From Herbidospora yilanensis (GTDB taxonomy: Bacteria; Actinomycetota; Actinomycetes; Streptosporangiales; Streptosporangiaceae): DNA of 64,000 nt. A program made the position numbers and the translations under genes. The DNA lies in contig NZ_BBXE01000021.1 of the NCBI RefSeq assembly GCF_001570565.1, positions 124,001 to 188,000 of the forward strand, written 5' to 3'. Shown here piece by piece: positions 28,610-40,208 of the stretch (positions are counted from its first letter, which is position 1; each line of letters starts with the position of its first letter). The notes beneath the pieces were generated by a model that did not search any database, had not been told where the DNA came from, and saw only the letters and a list, made by a program, of their open reading frames with translations.

Positions 28610-29980
28610 TCACCTTCCCCGTACGCACTTCTCATACAGGTCAAGCAGCCGACCTCCGGGGTCGTACGCCCGCTTGACCGGCCAGTAGGCCTCCCCGTTG
28701 TAGAACTCCCAGAACTCCTCGCGTTCGTAGTAGGACGACGAGTAGAGGGATTTGTGTCCTTCGAGCTGGTGGACGGCCTGCTCGATCGCGCGGTTGTAGT
28801 AGCCGTCCTGCTGGCCCCGGGGCAGGGCCACCATGCCCCAGAATCCGAAGTTCACGTAGAGGCGACCGGTCTCCAGTGGATAGAGCGACCAGTCGCGTGT
28901 CGCCCTGAGGGGGCACATCCACACGGGGGTCATCCCGACGTGGTTGACATAGAAGTCCAGGAACTCGGCGCCGCGATCGATCGGCACCTCGATGTCCTGG
29001 ATCACCGACTCCTGCGGGGGGTTGCCCCGCCAGCGGTCGATTCGGGCGGTGATGCCGTGCCGCTGGTCGAGCCCGACCAGCTTGCGGTACACGTCGGACC
29101 GCATCCAGCGCTTGGGCATCAGGGAACGTACCAGCGGCTGCTGGACGCCGAACGCGCGGGAGCACCAGAACCAGTCGGTGTCCCAGCGCCAGAGGTAGTC
29201 GCGGACGGTCAGCCAGTCGCGGCTGCGGCTGCGCATCGACTGCCAGTAGATGCGCATCCCGGTGTAGTCGGAGGCGTACGGCGCCCGGTCGGCGAAGGTG
29301 CCGATGGTGATGTACATCTCGTCGGGCGAGTGGTAGGTGCCGTCGACGAAGTCGACCTTCTCGCCCTCGCGCTCCCGCCGGTCGCAGATCTCCTGCATGG
29401 CCAGCATGCACTTGGCCGCGTCGGCGAAGCGCAGGTGGGTGAGTTTCACGTACGGCTTGACCGGCGCGAGCTTGATCTTGATGCGCAGGGCGTAGCCGAG
29501 CGTTCCGTAGGAGTTCGGGAAGGCGTTGAAGAGGTCCGCGTACTCGTTGTCCGCACGCGCGACGAGGATGCGCCCGTCACCCGTGAGGATCTCCAGCTCC
29601 TCCACGGATTCGTGGGGCAGGCCGTCCTTGAAGCTCGTGGACTCGATGCCGAGGCCGGTGACCGCGCCGCCCAGCGTGATCGTCTTGAGCTGCGGCACCA
29701 CGTAGGGCATCAGGCCGTGGGGCAGCGTGGCGTCGACGAGGTGCTCGTACGTCGTCATGCCCTGGACCTCGGCGGTCATCGTTTCGGGATCGACGCTGAT
29801 GACCTGGTCGAGGTCACGCGCCGAGAGCTTGGCGCCGTTGGCCGGCTCACGGAAACGGAAGAGGTTCGTGGTGGCTTTGGCCAGTCGTGGGGCCGAGCCG
29901 TCGGGAATCGCCGCGTAGGAGTCGCGAATCTGCTCGACCGCTCTCCTATGGGTGGTCATACTGGTCATGCGCTCGGGCAT
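28610..29980 (-). CDS. tmsA: FAD-dependent 10-methylene fatty acid reductase TmsA
   Basis: A 456-residue FAD-binding (PCMH/VAO-type) oxidoreductase. The flavin domain shows TTNLFRFREPANGAKLSARD, GGAVTGLGIESTSFKDG and NSYGTLGYALRI; the C-terminal part carries substrate-domain sequence such as YSSSYYEREEFWEFYNG. In actinobacteria this protein next to a CFA-like methyltransferase reduces the 10-methylene acyl chain to 10-methyl. The start is ATG at 29980 after GGGGGTGG; further in-frame ATGs follow at residues 5 and 8. It is the first gene of the tmsA-tmsB operon. The assignment rests on family memory and the pairing. Confidence 0.88.
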   Translation of the reverse strand: MPERMTSMTTHRRAVEQIRDSYAAIPDGSAPRLAKATTNLFRFREPANGAKLSARDLDQVISVDPETMTAEVQGMTTYEHLVDATLPHGLMPYVVPQLKTITLGGAVTGLGIESTSFKDGLPHESVEELEILTGDGRILVARADNEYADLFNAFPNSYGTLGYALRIKIKLAPVKPYVKLTHLRFADAAKCMLAMQEICDRREREGEKVDFVDGTYHSPDEMYITIGTFADRAPYASDYTGMRIYWQSMRSRSRDWLTVRDYLWRWDTDWFWCSRAFGVQQPLVRSLMPKRWMRSDVYRKLVGLDQRHGITARIDRWRGNPPQESVIQDIEVPIDRGAEFLDFYVNHVGMTPVWMCPLRATRDWSLYPLETGRLYVNFGFWGMVALPRGQQDGYYNRAIEQAVHQLEGHKSLYSSSYYEREEFWEFYNGEAYWPVKRAYDPGGRLLDLYEKCVRGR

Positions 29981-30094
29981 GACGCCACCCCCATATGTAG
30001 TCGTGATAGAGATCTTCCCAAGCGCACCATATCCCCCTAAACCCCCGCATACCAGACTCGACACGTTAAGCACCGGAAAACTGTCCACAGCTGG

Positions 30095-31078
30095 TCAACG
30101 GCGTTTTACGACGGGATTCACCCCGTTCACCACGTTGATGACGGGCGCCCCTCCGACGGCCGCCGCGAGGTTCCCGACCACACACTGGACGAGCCTCGTG
30201 GTCGACTGCGGGGTCACCCCGGCGGCGTGCGGCGACAGCAGGATCCGGTCGTCCGACCGCAGCGGGTCGTCGAGCGGCAGCGGCTCCGTGGTGAACACGT
30301 CGAGCGCCACCCCGGCCAGGTTGCCCGCCTCGATCAGCGCCTTCTCGTCGACGATCCCGCCCCGGGCCGCGTTGACCAGGAACGAACCGGGCTTCATCAT
30401 CGCCAGCCGGTCGGCGTCGAACAGGCCCCGCGTCTCCTCGGCCAGCGCGACGACGATCACCACGATGTCGCTGGTGGCGACGAGCCGGTCGAGGTCCTGG
30501 CGGGCGGCGCCGTAGGTCTCCTTCTTGGGAGATCGCGACCAGTAGGCCACCTCGCAGCCCATCGCCCCGAACATCCGGGCGCAGGCCGCGCCTATCGGCC
30601 CGAACCCGACCAGGCCGACCTTGCACGACGAGAGCTCCCTCGGCTGGAGGGTGAGCTGCGGCCAGTCGCCCGCACGCACCGCGGCGTCGCCCTGGACGAG
30701 CCGCCGGACCAGCGCGAACGCCGCCGCGACGCACCATTCGGCGACCGCGATGGCGTTCACCCCGGCCGTGTTGGCCAGCGGCACCCCGGCGTCGGCGAGC
30801 GCGGCGAGGTCGTGCCCGTCGACCCCGACGGCGGGCTGCTGGACGAACGCCAGCCTCGGCGCGCGCGCCACCGCCTCGGCGTCGAGCACGAGCTGGGAAC
30901 TCCAGTCGCCGACGACGATCTCGGCCTCGGGCAGCAGGTCGAGCACGGCGGCCCGGTCTCTGGTCTCGGGGGTGACGACGTCGATCCGGTCCCCCAGACC
31001 GGACAGGAGCCCGCGAACCGCGTCGGCGGGCAGCGGCGGCAGCGCCAGCAACCGCCAGGGACGCCCTAAGTCGGTCAT
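30095..31078 (-). CDS. D-2-hydroxyacid dehydrogenase family protein
   Basis: An NAD(P)-dependent dehydrogenase of 327 residues that interconverts a D-2-hydroxyacid and its 2-oxoacid. The nucleotide motif GFGPIG is at 158-163, and the catalytic triad is R239 (AARGG), E265 (FTTEP) and H284 (SPHAAG). The start is ATG at 31078; the open frame continues upstream but into the divergent racemase gene. Substrate unknown. It is divergent from the alpha-methylacyl-CoA racemase with an 80-bp gap, so a shared role in branched or 2-hydroxy acid metabolism is possible but not shown. Confidence 0.88.
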   Translation of the reverse strand: MTDLGRPWRLLALPPLPADAVRGLLSGLGDRIDVVTPETRDRAAVLDLLPEAEIVVGDWSSQLVLDAEAVARAPRLAFVQQPAVGVDGHDLAALADAGVPLANTAGVNAIAVAEWCVAAAFALVRRLVQGDAAVRAGDWPQLTLQPRELSSCKVGLVGFGPIGAACARMFGAMGCEVAYWSRSPKKETYGAARQDLDRLVATSDIVVIVVALAEETRGLFDADRLAMMKPGSFLVNAARGGIVDEKALIEAGNLAGVALDVFTTEPLPLDDPLRSDDRILLSPHAAGVTPQSTTRLVQCVVGNLAAAVGGAPVINVVNGVNPVVKRR

Positions 31079-31157
31079 GCGCTCAGCCTGCCATGCCGCG
31101 CCCGACACGCCACGACCGGGTTGCGAGTCGTTGCCGAATGTTGTTCTACTGAGCCTC

Positions 31158-32276
31158 GTGACCATGGAAACGGGCGGCCCGCTGGCCGGGATCAGGGTGC
31201 TGGAACTGGCCGGGCTCGCCCCGGGCCCGTTCGCCGGGATGATGCTGGCCGACCACGGCGCCTCCGTGTTGCGGATCGACCGGGTGCCGGCCGTGACCGA
31301 CAGGCCCCGGCGTGAAGTGATGGACCGGGGGAAACGCACGATCGGGCTCGACCTGAAGTCGCCCGAGGGCGTGACGGCCTTCCTCGACCTGGCCCGGCAC
31401 GCCGACGCGGTGATCGAGGTCTTCCGCCCCGGCGTGGCCGAACGCCTCGGCATCGGCCCCGCCGACCTGCACGCCGTCAACGAGCGCCTGGTCTACGGAC
31501 GGCTGACCGGGTGGGGGCAGGACGGCCCGCTGGCCCCCCGCGCCGGGCACGACATCGACTACGTCGCGATCTCCGGGGTGCTCTCCCAGCTCGGCCGGGC
31601 CGGGGAGAGGCCCACGCCGCCGATCAACATCCTGGGCGACTTCGCGGGCGGGGGGCTGATGCTGGCGTACGGCATCCTGCTCGCCCTGATCGAACGCGAG
31701 CGCACCGGCCGGGGCCGGGTGGTCGACGCCGCCATGGTCGACGGGGCGGCCGTCCTGTTCTCCATGTTCTACTCCCTCACCCAGTCGGGCTTCTGGGGAC
31801 CGAGGGGCACGAACCTGCTCGACGGCGGGGCGCCGATGTACGACACGTACGAGACCGAGGACGGCGGATACATGGCCGTCGGCGCCCTGGAACCCCAGTT
31901 CTGGGGCGAGCTGGTGGCCCGTCTCGGCGTGCCCGACATGCCCGACCAGGACGAGCGGAACTGGCCGGCGATCAGGGAGCGGCTCACCGAGGCGTTCAAG
32001 ACGCGCACCCGCGCCGAGTGGGAGGCCGTCTTCGCCGACTCCGACGCGTGCGTCTTTCCCGTCCTGGACCTGGCCGAGGCGCCCGACCATCCCCACAACG
32101 TCGCGCGCGGCACCTTCGTCGAGGTCGGCGGCCTGGCCCAGGCGGCCCCCGCGCCCCGCCTGCTGGGCGCCGCGACCGGCGACCTGGCCCCCGCCACCCG
32201 CCTCGACGACCTGACCGCGTGGGGCCTGCCCGACGAGACGGCGACCCGCCTGCGAGCACAAGGAGTACTGGCCTGA
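31158..32276 (+). CDS. Alpha-methylacyl-CoA racemase (CaiB/BaiF family)
   Basis: A family III CoA-transferase-fold protein of 372 residues, closest to alpha-methylacyl-CoA racemase, which flips the 2-methyl centre of branched acyl-CoAs so that beta-oxidation can proceed. The catalytic set of the mycobacterial enzyme (His126, Asp156, Glu241) is matched by H131 (GHDIDY), D161 (NILGDFAGG) and E245 (GALEPQFW). GTG at 31158 is chosen as the start (TCTACT lies 7 nt before it, no Shine-Dalgarno); ATG 31164 is an alternative. The nitroreductase gene overlaps its stop by one base. Confidence 0.9.
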   Translation: MTMETGGPLAGIRVLELAGLAPGPFAGMMLADHGASVLRIDRVPAVTDRPRREVMDRGKRTIGLDLKSPEGVTAFLDLARHADAVIEVFRPGVAERLGIGPADLHAVNERLVYGRLTGWGQDGPLAPRAGHDIDYVAISGVLSQLGRAGERPTPPINILGDFAGGGLMLAYGILLALIERERTGRGRVVDAAMVDGAAVLFSMFYSLTQSGFWGPRGTNLLDGGAPMYDTYETEDGGYMAVGALEPQFWGELVARLGVPDMPDQDERNWPAIRERLTEAFKTRTRAEWEAVFADSDACVFPVLDLAEAPDHPHNVARGTFVEVGGLAQAAPAPRLLGAATGDLAPATRLDDLTAWGLPDETATRLRAQGVLA

Positions 32277-32916
32277 TGGACCTGCTGGAGGCCCTCTACA
32301 CGACCCGCGCGATGCGCCGGGTCACAACCGACCCCATCCCCCTCGACGTCCAGAAGCAGATCATGGACGCCGCCGTCCGCGCCCCCAGCGGGGGCAACGC
32401 GCAGGGCTGGCGCTTCCTGCTGGTCGACGACCAGCAGGTCAAAGACCGGCTCGCGCCCCTCTACCAGGACGCGCTGGCCCGTCTCTACGCCGGCCACTAC
32501 AAGCGCCAGCGCGAGATCGCCGAGGCCGACGGCGACCAGCGCACGCTCAACGTCATGAAGTCGTCCCAGCACCTGGCCGACCACTTCGCCGACTATCCGC
32601 TGCTGCTGTTCGCCTTCACCCGCAACGACCCCAGCGGCGGCTCGATCTTCCCGTCGGTCTGGAGCGCCCAGCTCGCGGCCCGGGGCCACGGCGTCGGCAC
32701 CGCCCTCACCACGGTGCTGGGCCTGTTCCACGGCGCGGAGGCGATGAAGATCCTCGCCGTGCCGGAGGGGAAGGGCTGGGAACTCGCCTGTACGGTCACC
32801 TTCGGCTACCCGACGGGCAGGTGGGGCGTGGCCCCCCGGCGTCCGGTCCACGAGGTGAGCTACCGCAACCAGTGGGGCGAGCCGGTCGGCTTCGAGGCCG
32901 ACGAACCCCTGTGGGG

Positions 32917-32935
<19 letters not shown>
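32276..32935 (+). CDS. Nitroreductase-family FMN oxidoreductase
   Basis: A 219-residue flavoprotein of the nitroreductase superfamily. The N-terminal FMN-phosphate region is TTRAMRRVTTDPIP followed by VRAPSGGNAQGWRFLLVDD, and the second flavin contact is near GHGVGTALTTVLG. The start ATG 32276 overlaps the racemase stop (TGATG), so they are coupled. Family members reduce nitro compounds, enoates or quinones, or remove iodine; the substrate cannot be told. Its last 19 bp overlap the leftward effector-binding gene. Confidence 0.85.
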
Positions 32936-34883
<1,948 letters not shown>

Positions 34884-34959
34884 CCCCGTTCGTGTGATTG
34901 GCCGGGCCGTGCGGGTAGAGGGCGGGTCTTCCACCACGAACTCTGAGGAGAAGGCCCTG

Positions 34960-35610
34960 ATGTACGAAACGCCCACGCACGGCCCGGCCATGCCTCTGGC
35001 GGACCGGCGCCTGCTCGTCAGCTACGACCGCTACACCGCCGCGCAGAAGACCGTCGACACGCTCTCGGACGCCGGCTTCCCGGTCCAGGAACTCGCCATC
35101 GTCGGCACCGACCTCCGCATGGAGGAGAAGGTCACCGGCCGTCTCACCAACGGCCGCGCGGCCTTAACCGGGGCCGTCAGCGGCGGGGTCTTCGGCCTCG
35201 TCGTCGGCCTCTTCCTGGGCCTGTTCACCACCACGTCCACCTCGTTCGTCGCGCTGGTCCTGTGGTCGATCCTGTGGGGCGCGATCGCCGGGGCGGCGTT
35301 CGGCTTCACCAGTCACATGTTCCAGGGCGGCGTCCGCGACTTCACCTCCCGCAACTCGATCGTGGCCGGACGCTACGACGTCCTGGTGACCTCCGGCGTC
35401 TGGGAGCGGGCGCAGACCATCCTCCAGGGCGGTCTCGCGCCGGCCGACACGGTCGTCGTCGAGCGCCCGCCGAGCGCCGGCCCGGTGCCGCCCGCGACCA
35501 CCGACGGCACGACGGCCGAGCACGAGATCCCGGCCCAGCGCCGCGCCGAGGACGCCGGTGCGGAGAGGGGCGCGGACCGGGAGGCGGACGCGGGCGCCAA
35601 ACGCCGGTGA
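34960..35610 (+). CDS. General stress protein 17M-like membrane protein
   Basis: A 216-residue protein with an N-terminal GSP17M/YflT-type domain (LLVSYDRYTAAQKTVDTLSDAGF, ELAIVGTDLRMEEKVTG) and two membrane segments (about 72-125, GGVFGLVVGLFLGLF and LWSILWGAIAGAAFGF), then a charged disordered tail. The start is ATG at 34960 with GAGGAG 9 nt upstream. Members are usually stress-induced, but their function is not known. It stands alone between guaB1 and FKBP on the same strand. Confidence 0.8.
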   Translation: MYETPTHGPAMPLADRRLLVSYDRYTAAQKTVDTLSDAGFPVQELAIVGTDLRMEEKVTGRLTNGRAALTGAVSGGVFGLVVGLFLGLFTTTSTSFVALVLWSILWGAIAGAAFGFTSHMFQGGVRDFTSRNSIVAGRYDVLVTSGVWERAQTILQGGLAPADTVVVERPPSAGPVPPATTDGTTAEHEIPAQRRAEDAGAERGADREADAGAKRR

Positions 35611-35768
35611 CCCGGACGGGCGACACGCCCGGCGGGGTGCTCGGAGGTGCCGGTAGAGTCGTGCGGTCCGGCCCGCAGAGCGGTCGGCGGCCGGTCGGGG
35701 GCGGCGCGTCACTCCGGCCGGCGTGTCCGGGCGAACCGAACGGCGCGCCATGAACCAAGGAGACCCAC

Positions 35769-36143
35769 GTGGCACTCGAGAAGCCCGAGATCGACTTTCC
35801 GGAGGGCCAGGCGCCCGCCGACCTGGAGATCGTCGACCTGGTGGTCGGCGACGGTCCTGAGGCCAAGCCGGGGCACACCGTGAGCGTGCACTACGTCGGC
35901 GTCGCGTTCTCCACCGGCGAGGAGTTCGACGCCTCGTGGAACCGCGGCGACACCTTCCAGTTCCCCCTCGGCGGCGGCCGGGTCATCGCCGGCTGGGACC
36001 AGGGCGTGGCCGGCATGAAGGTCGGCGGACGCCGCCGCCTCACCATCCCGCCGCACCTGGGCTACGGCAACCGGGGCGCCGGACGGGCCATCAAGCCCGG
36101 AGAGACCCTGATCTTCGTCGTCGACCTGCTCGGCGTGAGCTGA
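35769..36143 (+). CDS. FKBP-type peptidyl-prolyl cis-trans isomerase
   Basis: A 124-residue single-domain FKBP that speeds prolyl isomerisation in the cytoplasm. The fold is complete: [58 protein letters not shown] and [13 protein letters not shown], with the usual aromatic pocket residues (Y42, F52-like, W75, Y98 region). The start is GTG at 35769 behind AAGGAG. There is no signal peptide. A terminator hairpin follows before ligB. Confidence 0.95.
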   Translation: MALEKPEIDFPEGQAPADLEIVDLVVGDGPEAKPGHTVSVHYVGVAFSTGEEFDASWNRGDTFQFPLGGGRVIAGWDQGVAGMKVGGRRRLTIPPHLGYGNRGAGRAIKPGETLIFVVDLLGVS

Positions 36144-36158
36144 CGTTCGCCCGTTCGT

Positions 36159-36192
36159 CACGGCCCGGTCCCCGAGAGGGCGCCGGGCCGTG
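36159..36192 (+). terminator. Terminator between FKBP and ligB
   Basis: CACGGCCCGG (36159-36168) pairs perfectly with CCGGGCCGTG (36183-36192), 16 bp after the FKBP stop. There is no T run. Confidence 0.6.
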
Positions 36193-36213
36193 GCATTGGA
36201 AGGGCCGGTACGG

Positions 36214-36219
36214 CAGGAT
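36214..36219 (+). promoter_or_regulatory. Candidate -10 of leaderless ligB
   Basis: CAGGAT, close to the TAGGAT actinobacterial -10, ends 6 nt before the GTG at 36226. Confidence 0.4.
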
Positions 36220-36225
36220 TACGGT

Positions 36226-37746
36226 GTGTTGCTGATCGATCTTGCCAGGACCTCCGCCGCCGTCGCGGCCGACTCGGCCCGGCTGGCGAAGATCCGCCAC
36301 CTGGCCGAACTGCTCGCCCGGGTGGGCCCGGAGGAGGCCGAGATCGCCATCGCCTACCTGTCGGGCGAGCTCCCCCAGCGGCAGATCGGCGTCGGCTGGC
36401 GCTCCCTCCAGGACCTCCCGGAACCGCGCCTGGCCGCGACCGCCACCCTCACCCAGATCGACGCCTTCCTCGAACGCATCAAGGCCCAGTCGGGCGCCGG
36501 TTCGCAGGCCGCCCGCCGCGCCCTGGTCGCCGAGTTGTTCGGCGCCGCGACCCGCCAGGAGCAGACCTTCCTGAGCCGCCTGCTGACGGGCGAGCTCCGC
36601 CAGGGCGCGCTCGACGGGGTCATGATCGAGGCCATCGCCAAGGCCGCCGACGTCCCGTCGGCCGAGGTGCGCCGCGCGCTGATGCTCCGCGGCTGGTTGC
36701 CCGCCGTGGGGGCGGCCGCGCTGGCCGGCGGGGTGACGGCGCTGCGCGACTTCCACCTGGAGGTCGGCCGCCCGGTCGCCCCGATGCTGGCCCAGAGCGC
36801 GCCCACCGTGACCGCGGCCCTGGAGAAGATCGGCGGCCCGGCGGCGATCGAGTGGAAGCTCGACGGCATCCGCGTCCAGGCCCACCGGTCGGGCGACGAG
36901 GTGCGCGTGTTCACCCGCACCCTCGACGACATCACCGAGCAGGTCCCCGAACTGGTCGAGGCGGTCCGCGGCCTCACGGCGACCGACATCGTGCTCGACG
37001 GCGAGGTCCTCGCCCTGCGCGACGACGCCACCCCGCTGCCCTTCCAGGTGACCTCCAGCCGGGTGGCGACCAAGGTCGGGCCGCGCGAGGTGCCCCTGAG
37101 CGTCTTCTTCTTCGACGCCCTGCGCGTCGACGGCGCCGACCTGCTCGACCTGCCCGACACCGACCGCCACGCGGCCCTCACCGCCGCCGTCCCGCCGTCG
37201 CTCATCACGCCCCGGCTGGTCACCGCCGACGCCGAGGAGGGCGAGGAGTTCTTCGCCGAGGCGGTCCGCAGAGGCCACGAGGGCGTGGTGGTCAAGTCCC
37301 CCGCGACGGTGTACGCGGCCGGGCGGCGCGGCGCCGGTTGGATCAAGGTCAAGCCCCGGCACACCCTCGACCTGGTCGTGCTGGCGGCCGAATGGGGTCA
37401 CGGGCGGCGCGAGGGGAGGTTGTCGAACCTGCACCTGGGCGCCTACGACCCCGACACGGGCGGGTTCGTGATGCTCGGCAAGACCTTCAAGGGCCTGACC
37501 GACGAACTGCTCGCGTGGCAGACCGAACGTTTCCTCGAACTCGCCGACGGGCCCACCACGGAGTGGACGGTTCCCCTGAAGCCGGAACAGGTCGTCGAGA
37601 TCGCCTTCGACGGAGTGCAGCGGTCGACGCGTTACGAGGGCGGCATGGCGCTGCGGTTCGCCCGGGTGCTGCGCTACCGGCCCGACAAGCGCGCCGAGGA
37701 CGCCGACACGGTGTCAGCGGTCCGCGCGCTGCTGCCCCCGGCCTGA
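36226..37746 (+). CDS. ligB: ATP-dependent DNA ligase (LigB type)
   Basis: An archaeal/eukaryal-type DNA ligase that seals nicks with ATP. With the start at GTG 36226 it has 506 residues, practically the length of mycobacterial LigB (507). Domains: N-terminal DNA-binding domain (1-195), nucleotidyltransferase with adenylated K211 in EWKLDGIR (195-400; also [16 protein letters not shown] and GWIKVKP), and an OB-fold (400-506). An upstream in-frame ATG-like start at 36190 would include the terminator region. No Ku or Pol-type partners are nearby, so this is not an NHEJ operon. Likely an accessory repair ligase beside an NAD-dependent LigA elsewhere. Confidence 0.93.
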   Translation: MLLIDLARTSAAVAADSARLAKIRHLAELLARVGPEEAEIAIAYLSGELPQRQIGVGWRSLQDLPEPRLAATATLTQIDAFLERIKAQSGAGSQAARRALVAELFGAATRQEQTFLSRLLTGELRQGALDGVMIEAIAKAADVPSAEVRRALMLRGWLPAVGAAALAGGVTALRDFHLEVGRPVAPMLAQSAPTVTAALEKIGGPAAIEWKLDGIRVQAHRSGDEVRVFTRTLDDITEQVPELVEAVRGLTATDIVLDGEVLALRDDATPLPFQVTSSRVATKVGPREVPLSVFFFDALRVDGADLLDLPDTDRHAALTAAVPPSLITPRLVTADAEEGEEFFAEAVRRGHEGVVVKSPATVYAAGRRGAGWIKVKPRHTLDLVVLAAEWGHGRREGRLSNLHLGAYDPDTGGFVMLGKTFKGLTDELLAWQTERFLELADGPTTEWTVPLKPEQVVEIAFDGVQRSTRYEGGMALRFARVLRYRPDKRAEDADTVSAVRALLPPA

Positions 37747-37892
37747 CGCGCCGAGGGTCCCGCGAGCGCGGCCCTGCGGCTCGTGACCCGTCGCCGGGAG
37801 GCCGTGCGCGTTCTGGCGGGACTTGCCCGTCGCGGCGCGACGCGGGCGCGGCCGGTCGGCGTCTCGGGCGGCGCGGGGCGGAGGCGGCGAGG

Positions 37893-37922
37893 GGTGCCGG
37901 GTGGGCGAGAGCCGTAACGGAA
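37893..37922. repeat. Intergenic repeated element, copy 2
   Basis: A 30-bp copy of the element at 6808-6838 (GGTGCCGGG... to GCCGTAACGGAA), 10 bp after the end of the leftward DUF1707 gene. Orientation is the same as in copy 1 relative to the neighbouring leftward gene. Confidence 0.5.
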
Positions 37923-37931
37923 CGGAGACTC

Positions 37932-38519
37932 TTACTTGATGAGCCGGACCGTCAGCGGGTAGCGGAACTCGCCGTCGGCCAGGGCCGAGACGCCGCCGAC
38001 GATCGACAACACGAGGCCGAGCACCCAGAAGATCGGCACCAGGACGACGCCGACGATCGTGAACGGCAGCAGGATCGTGGCGCCGAAGACCGTCAGGTGG
38101 AAGTTGAGCGCCTCCATGGCGTGCCGCCTGACGTAGGGCGAGGTGCGGCCGGCGGTCAGCAGCATGATGAGCGGGCCGACGACGAAAAGGCCGGTCAGGG
38201 TGATGAGATGGGCGGCGGCGCCCACCACCCGGTCGGCCGCGTCGGCGGCGTGGGCCGGTTCGTCGTGGGGCTTCGGGTAGGCCGTGAGGGTGGGCGCGCG
38301 GTTGTAGAGGTCGGCCATGACGGGCACCAGGTCGGCGTGGGTCTGCGCGGTCATGGCGTGGTCGAGCCGCAGGTCCATCTCGTCCTTGTCGAGGCGCCCC
38401 TCGGCGAAGGCCAGCTTGACGTGTTCGACCACCTGCTCACGGTCGGCGTCGCTGACGCGGAGGTGGGCGGGTGGCACAGGTCCGCGCCCCGTCGCCGCGG
38501 GTGAGAACGACGTCGCCAT
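37932..38519 (-). CDS. DUF1707 + DUF4870 membrane protein
   Basis: A 195-residue protein. The N-terminal DUF1707 (LRVSDADREQVVEHVKLAFAEGRL) is an actinobacterial cytoplasmic domain; the C-terminal half is a DUF4870/Tic20-like membrane domain with two to three helices (LITLTGLFVVGPLIMLL, ILLPFTIVGVVLVPIFWVLG). The start is ATG at 38519, giving MATSFSPAATG. It stands alone in its orientation between ligB and the next rightward gene. Function unknown; DUF1707 proteins are often linked to envelope and development proteins in actinomycetes. Confidence 0.85.
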   Translation of the reverse strand: MATSFSPAATGRGPVPPAHLRVSDADREQVVEHVKLAFAEGRLDKDEMDLRLDHAMTAQTHADLVPVMADLYNRAPTLTAYPKPHDEPAHAADAADRVVGAAAHLITLTGLFVVGPLIMLLTAGRTSPYVRRHAMEALNFHLTVFGATILLPFTIVGVVLVPIFWVLGLVLSIVGGVSALADGEFRYPLTVRLIK

Positions 38520-38664
38520 GAAACCCTGCCTTTCTCCGATGAAACGTGTCTTTTCGAGTCTGCCTCTTCCCATCGTGGCCGAGACCGTCACGCCGAAGTA
38601 TCGGGGATGACCCCGACGCGCCCCGGAGATCCGCCAGAGGGGCGCGCGCCGCCCGATCGGACGG

Positions 38665-38670
38665 TATACA
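38665..38670 (+). promoter_or_regulatory. Candidate -10 of a leaderless gene
   Basis: TATACA ends 6 nt before ATG 38677. The AAGGGG between them is too close to the ATG to be a normal Shine-Dalgarno, so a leaderless mRNA is likely. Confidence 0.5.
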
Positions 38671-38676
38671 AGGGGT

Positions 38677-39018
38677 ATGAGATGGCGTGACCGCTACGGA
38701 CTACGGCGTAACCGAGGTCCGAAAGTGCAGCGTTTCGACCGGGAGGCCACCGATCAGGACATCGAGTCGCTGATCGAGTTCGCCAAGTCCCGCATCGGCG
38801 TGGAGTTCTACGTCGAACCGGAAACCTTCGCCACCGACACCACCGCCGTCGCGGTCGCCCACGACGGCGAATGGACACGCCGCCGCGTGGGCTCCCCCGC
38901 CGTCATCCGGAAGGTCGCCCGCGATCTGCGGCTGCCCGTCTACGACGTGCAGCTCACCGGCTATCCGGCCCGGATGAGGGCGTACAACGAACGCCGCCGC
39001 CAGGCCGACGGGGTCTGA
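38677..39018 (+). CDS. Conserved hypothetical protein, 113 residues
   Basis: A small soluble basic protein, MRWRDRYGLRRNRG..., with IESLIEFAKSRIGVEFYVEPE and a basic C-terminal half (RRRVGSPAVIRKVARDLRL). It is found widely in actinomycetes, sometimes mislabelled oxidoreductase, but no cofactor motif is visible. ATG at 38677 follows a TATACA -10 by 6 nt. It converges on the DUF4192 gene with a 16-bp gap. No function is proposed. Confidence 0.7.
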   Translation: MRWRDRYGLRRNRGPKVQRFDREATDQDIESLIEFAKSRIGVEFYVEPETFATDTTAVAVAHDGEWTRRRVGSPAVIRKVARDLRLPVYDVQLTGYPARMRAYNERRRQADGV

Positions 39019-39034
39019 GCCGCGCCGCCACCGT

Positions 39035-40066
39035 TCACGCGGGCGGCTCGGCGATCCTGCGCAGGAGCGGAGTGAACCAGCTCATCAGCGGCGGTCCCAT
39101 CTCACGGTCGAGTTGTTCGGGTGTCGGCATGCGTTCGCCGACGTCGTCGGGGGTCAGCAGGCGGGCGATGGCCTCGGTGAGGATGAGCGCCATCGTGTAG
39201 CGCGGCTCCGCCGCCAGCGCCCGGTCGAGCGCCATCGAGGCCAGGGCGCAGTCGCCCGTCCGCCAGGCCGCGGCCGCCAGCAGCGCCGCCGAAGGGGTGA
39301 CCAGGCCGGGTGACAACCGGCGGGTCAGGTCACGCCACAACGTCAGGTGGGCGGGCCGGTCGTCGATGAGAGTCCAGGCCTCGTCGCGGACCCGGACCAG
39401 CCACAACGCCAGGCCGAGCCGCGCGGCGTCGTCGTCGGACAACCGGCCGCCGCGTTCGTAACACTCGACGGCCGACCGCACCCGGGCGATGCCGTCGGCC
39501 AGGTAGGCGGCCGGATCGGCCTTCTCCACCCAGCCCCACACCTCGTGTTCGGCCTGCTCGGTCGCGCGGTCCATCGCCGTGCGGGCGGCGCCGGTCACGG
39601 GCGCGACCGTGCGCTCCAGCGCGGCCCGGTCGGGCAGGGCGACCATGCCGCGCACCACCGCCTCGGCCGCGACGGGATGGGCCGCGGCGTCGTAGTGGAC
39701 GCCCTCGGGCGGGCACGGGCGCAGATGGGACCAGTAGCGGCCCTCATGGGTGCGTAACGCGTCGTGGACGGCGACGCCGGCCGCCGCCAGGAAGCGCACG
39801 GCGTCGTCGAGTGCGGGCGCGGTCAGGGCCGCCTCGCCGTAGGCGGCGAGCACGGTCGCGTCGGCCTTCTCCCGGGCGAGCAACGGCCGCAGGTCGTCGA
39901 GCGCGCCGGGGAGCAGCGGCAGGTCCCAGCGGGTCGCGACGCGGACGGCGGTGTGTTCGAGGCCGATGACGACGAGACTGTCGGCGGGGTGAAAGCCGAG
40001 CAGGTAGGGGATGGCCGCCAGGATGTCGGCCGGGGACGACAGGCGGAGCCGGTGGGCGATGGGCAT
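39035..40066 (-). CDS. DUF4192-domain protein
   Basis: A 343-residue actinobacterial DUF4192 protein. The family opening LRLSSPADILAAIPYLLGFHPADSLVVIGL is present at residues 7-36 and covers the standard length. No catalytic motif is known. ATG at 40066 gives a start typical for the family; an ATG 42 nt upstream (40108) is possible. It is divergent from the DUF4326 gene at 40209. Confidence 0.88.
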   Translation of the reverse strand: MPIAHRLRLSSPADILAAIPYLLGFHPADSLVVIGLEHTAVRVATRWDLPLLPGALDDLRPLLAREKADATVLAAYGEAALTAPALDDAVRFLAAAGVAVHDALRTHEGRYWSHLRPCPPEGVHYDAAAHPVAAEAVVRGMVALPDRAALERTVAPVTGAARTAMDRATEQAEHEVWGWVEKADPAAYLADGIARVRSAVECYERGGRLSDDDAARLGLALWLVRVRDEAWTLIDDRPAHLTLWRDLTRRLSPGLVTPSAALLAAAAWRTGDCALASMALDRALAAEPRYTMALILTEAIARLLTPDDVGERMPTPEQLDREMGPPLMSWFTPLLRRIAEPPA

Positions 40067-40208
40067 GGGGCCGATCGTGCCGGTGTGCCGGAGACGGGAA
40101 ACGGACATGGTTCCGGCTGTGGAAAACCGTGTTCGCTGTGGGCATAGCTCTGGAAACCGCAAAACGAACCGCGCGGCATGGGACGGTTGTGCGTCGAGGG
40201 GAGCAGCG

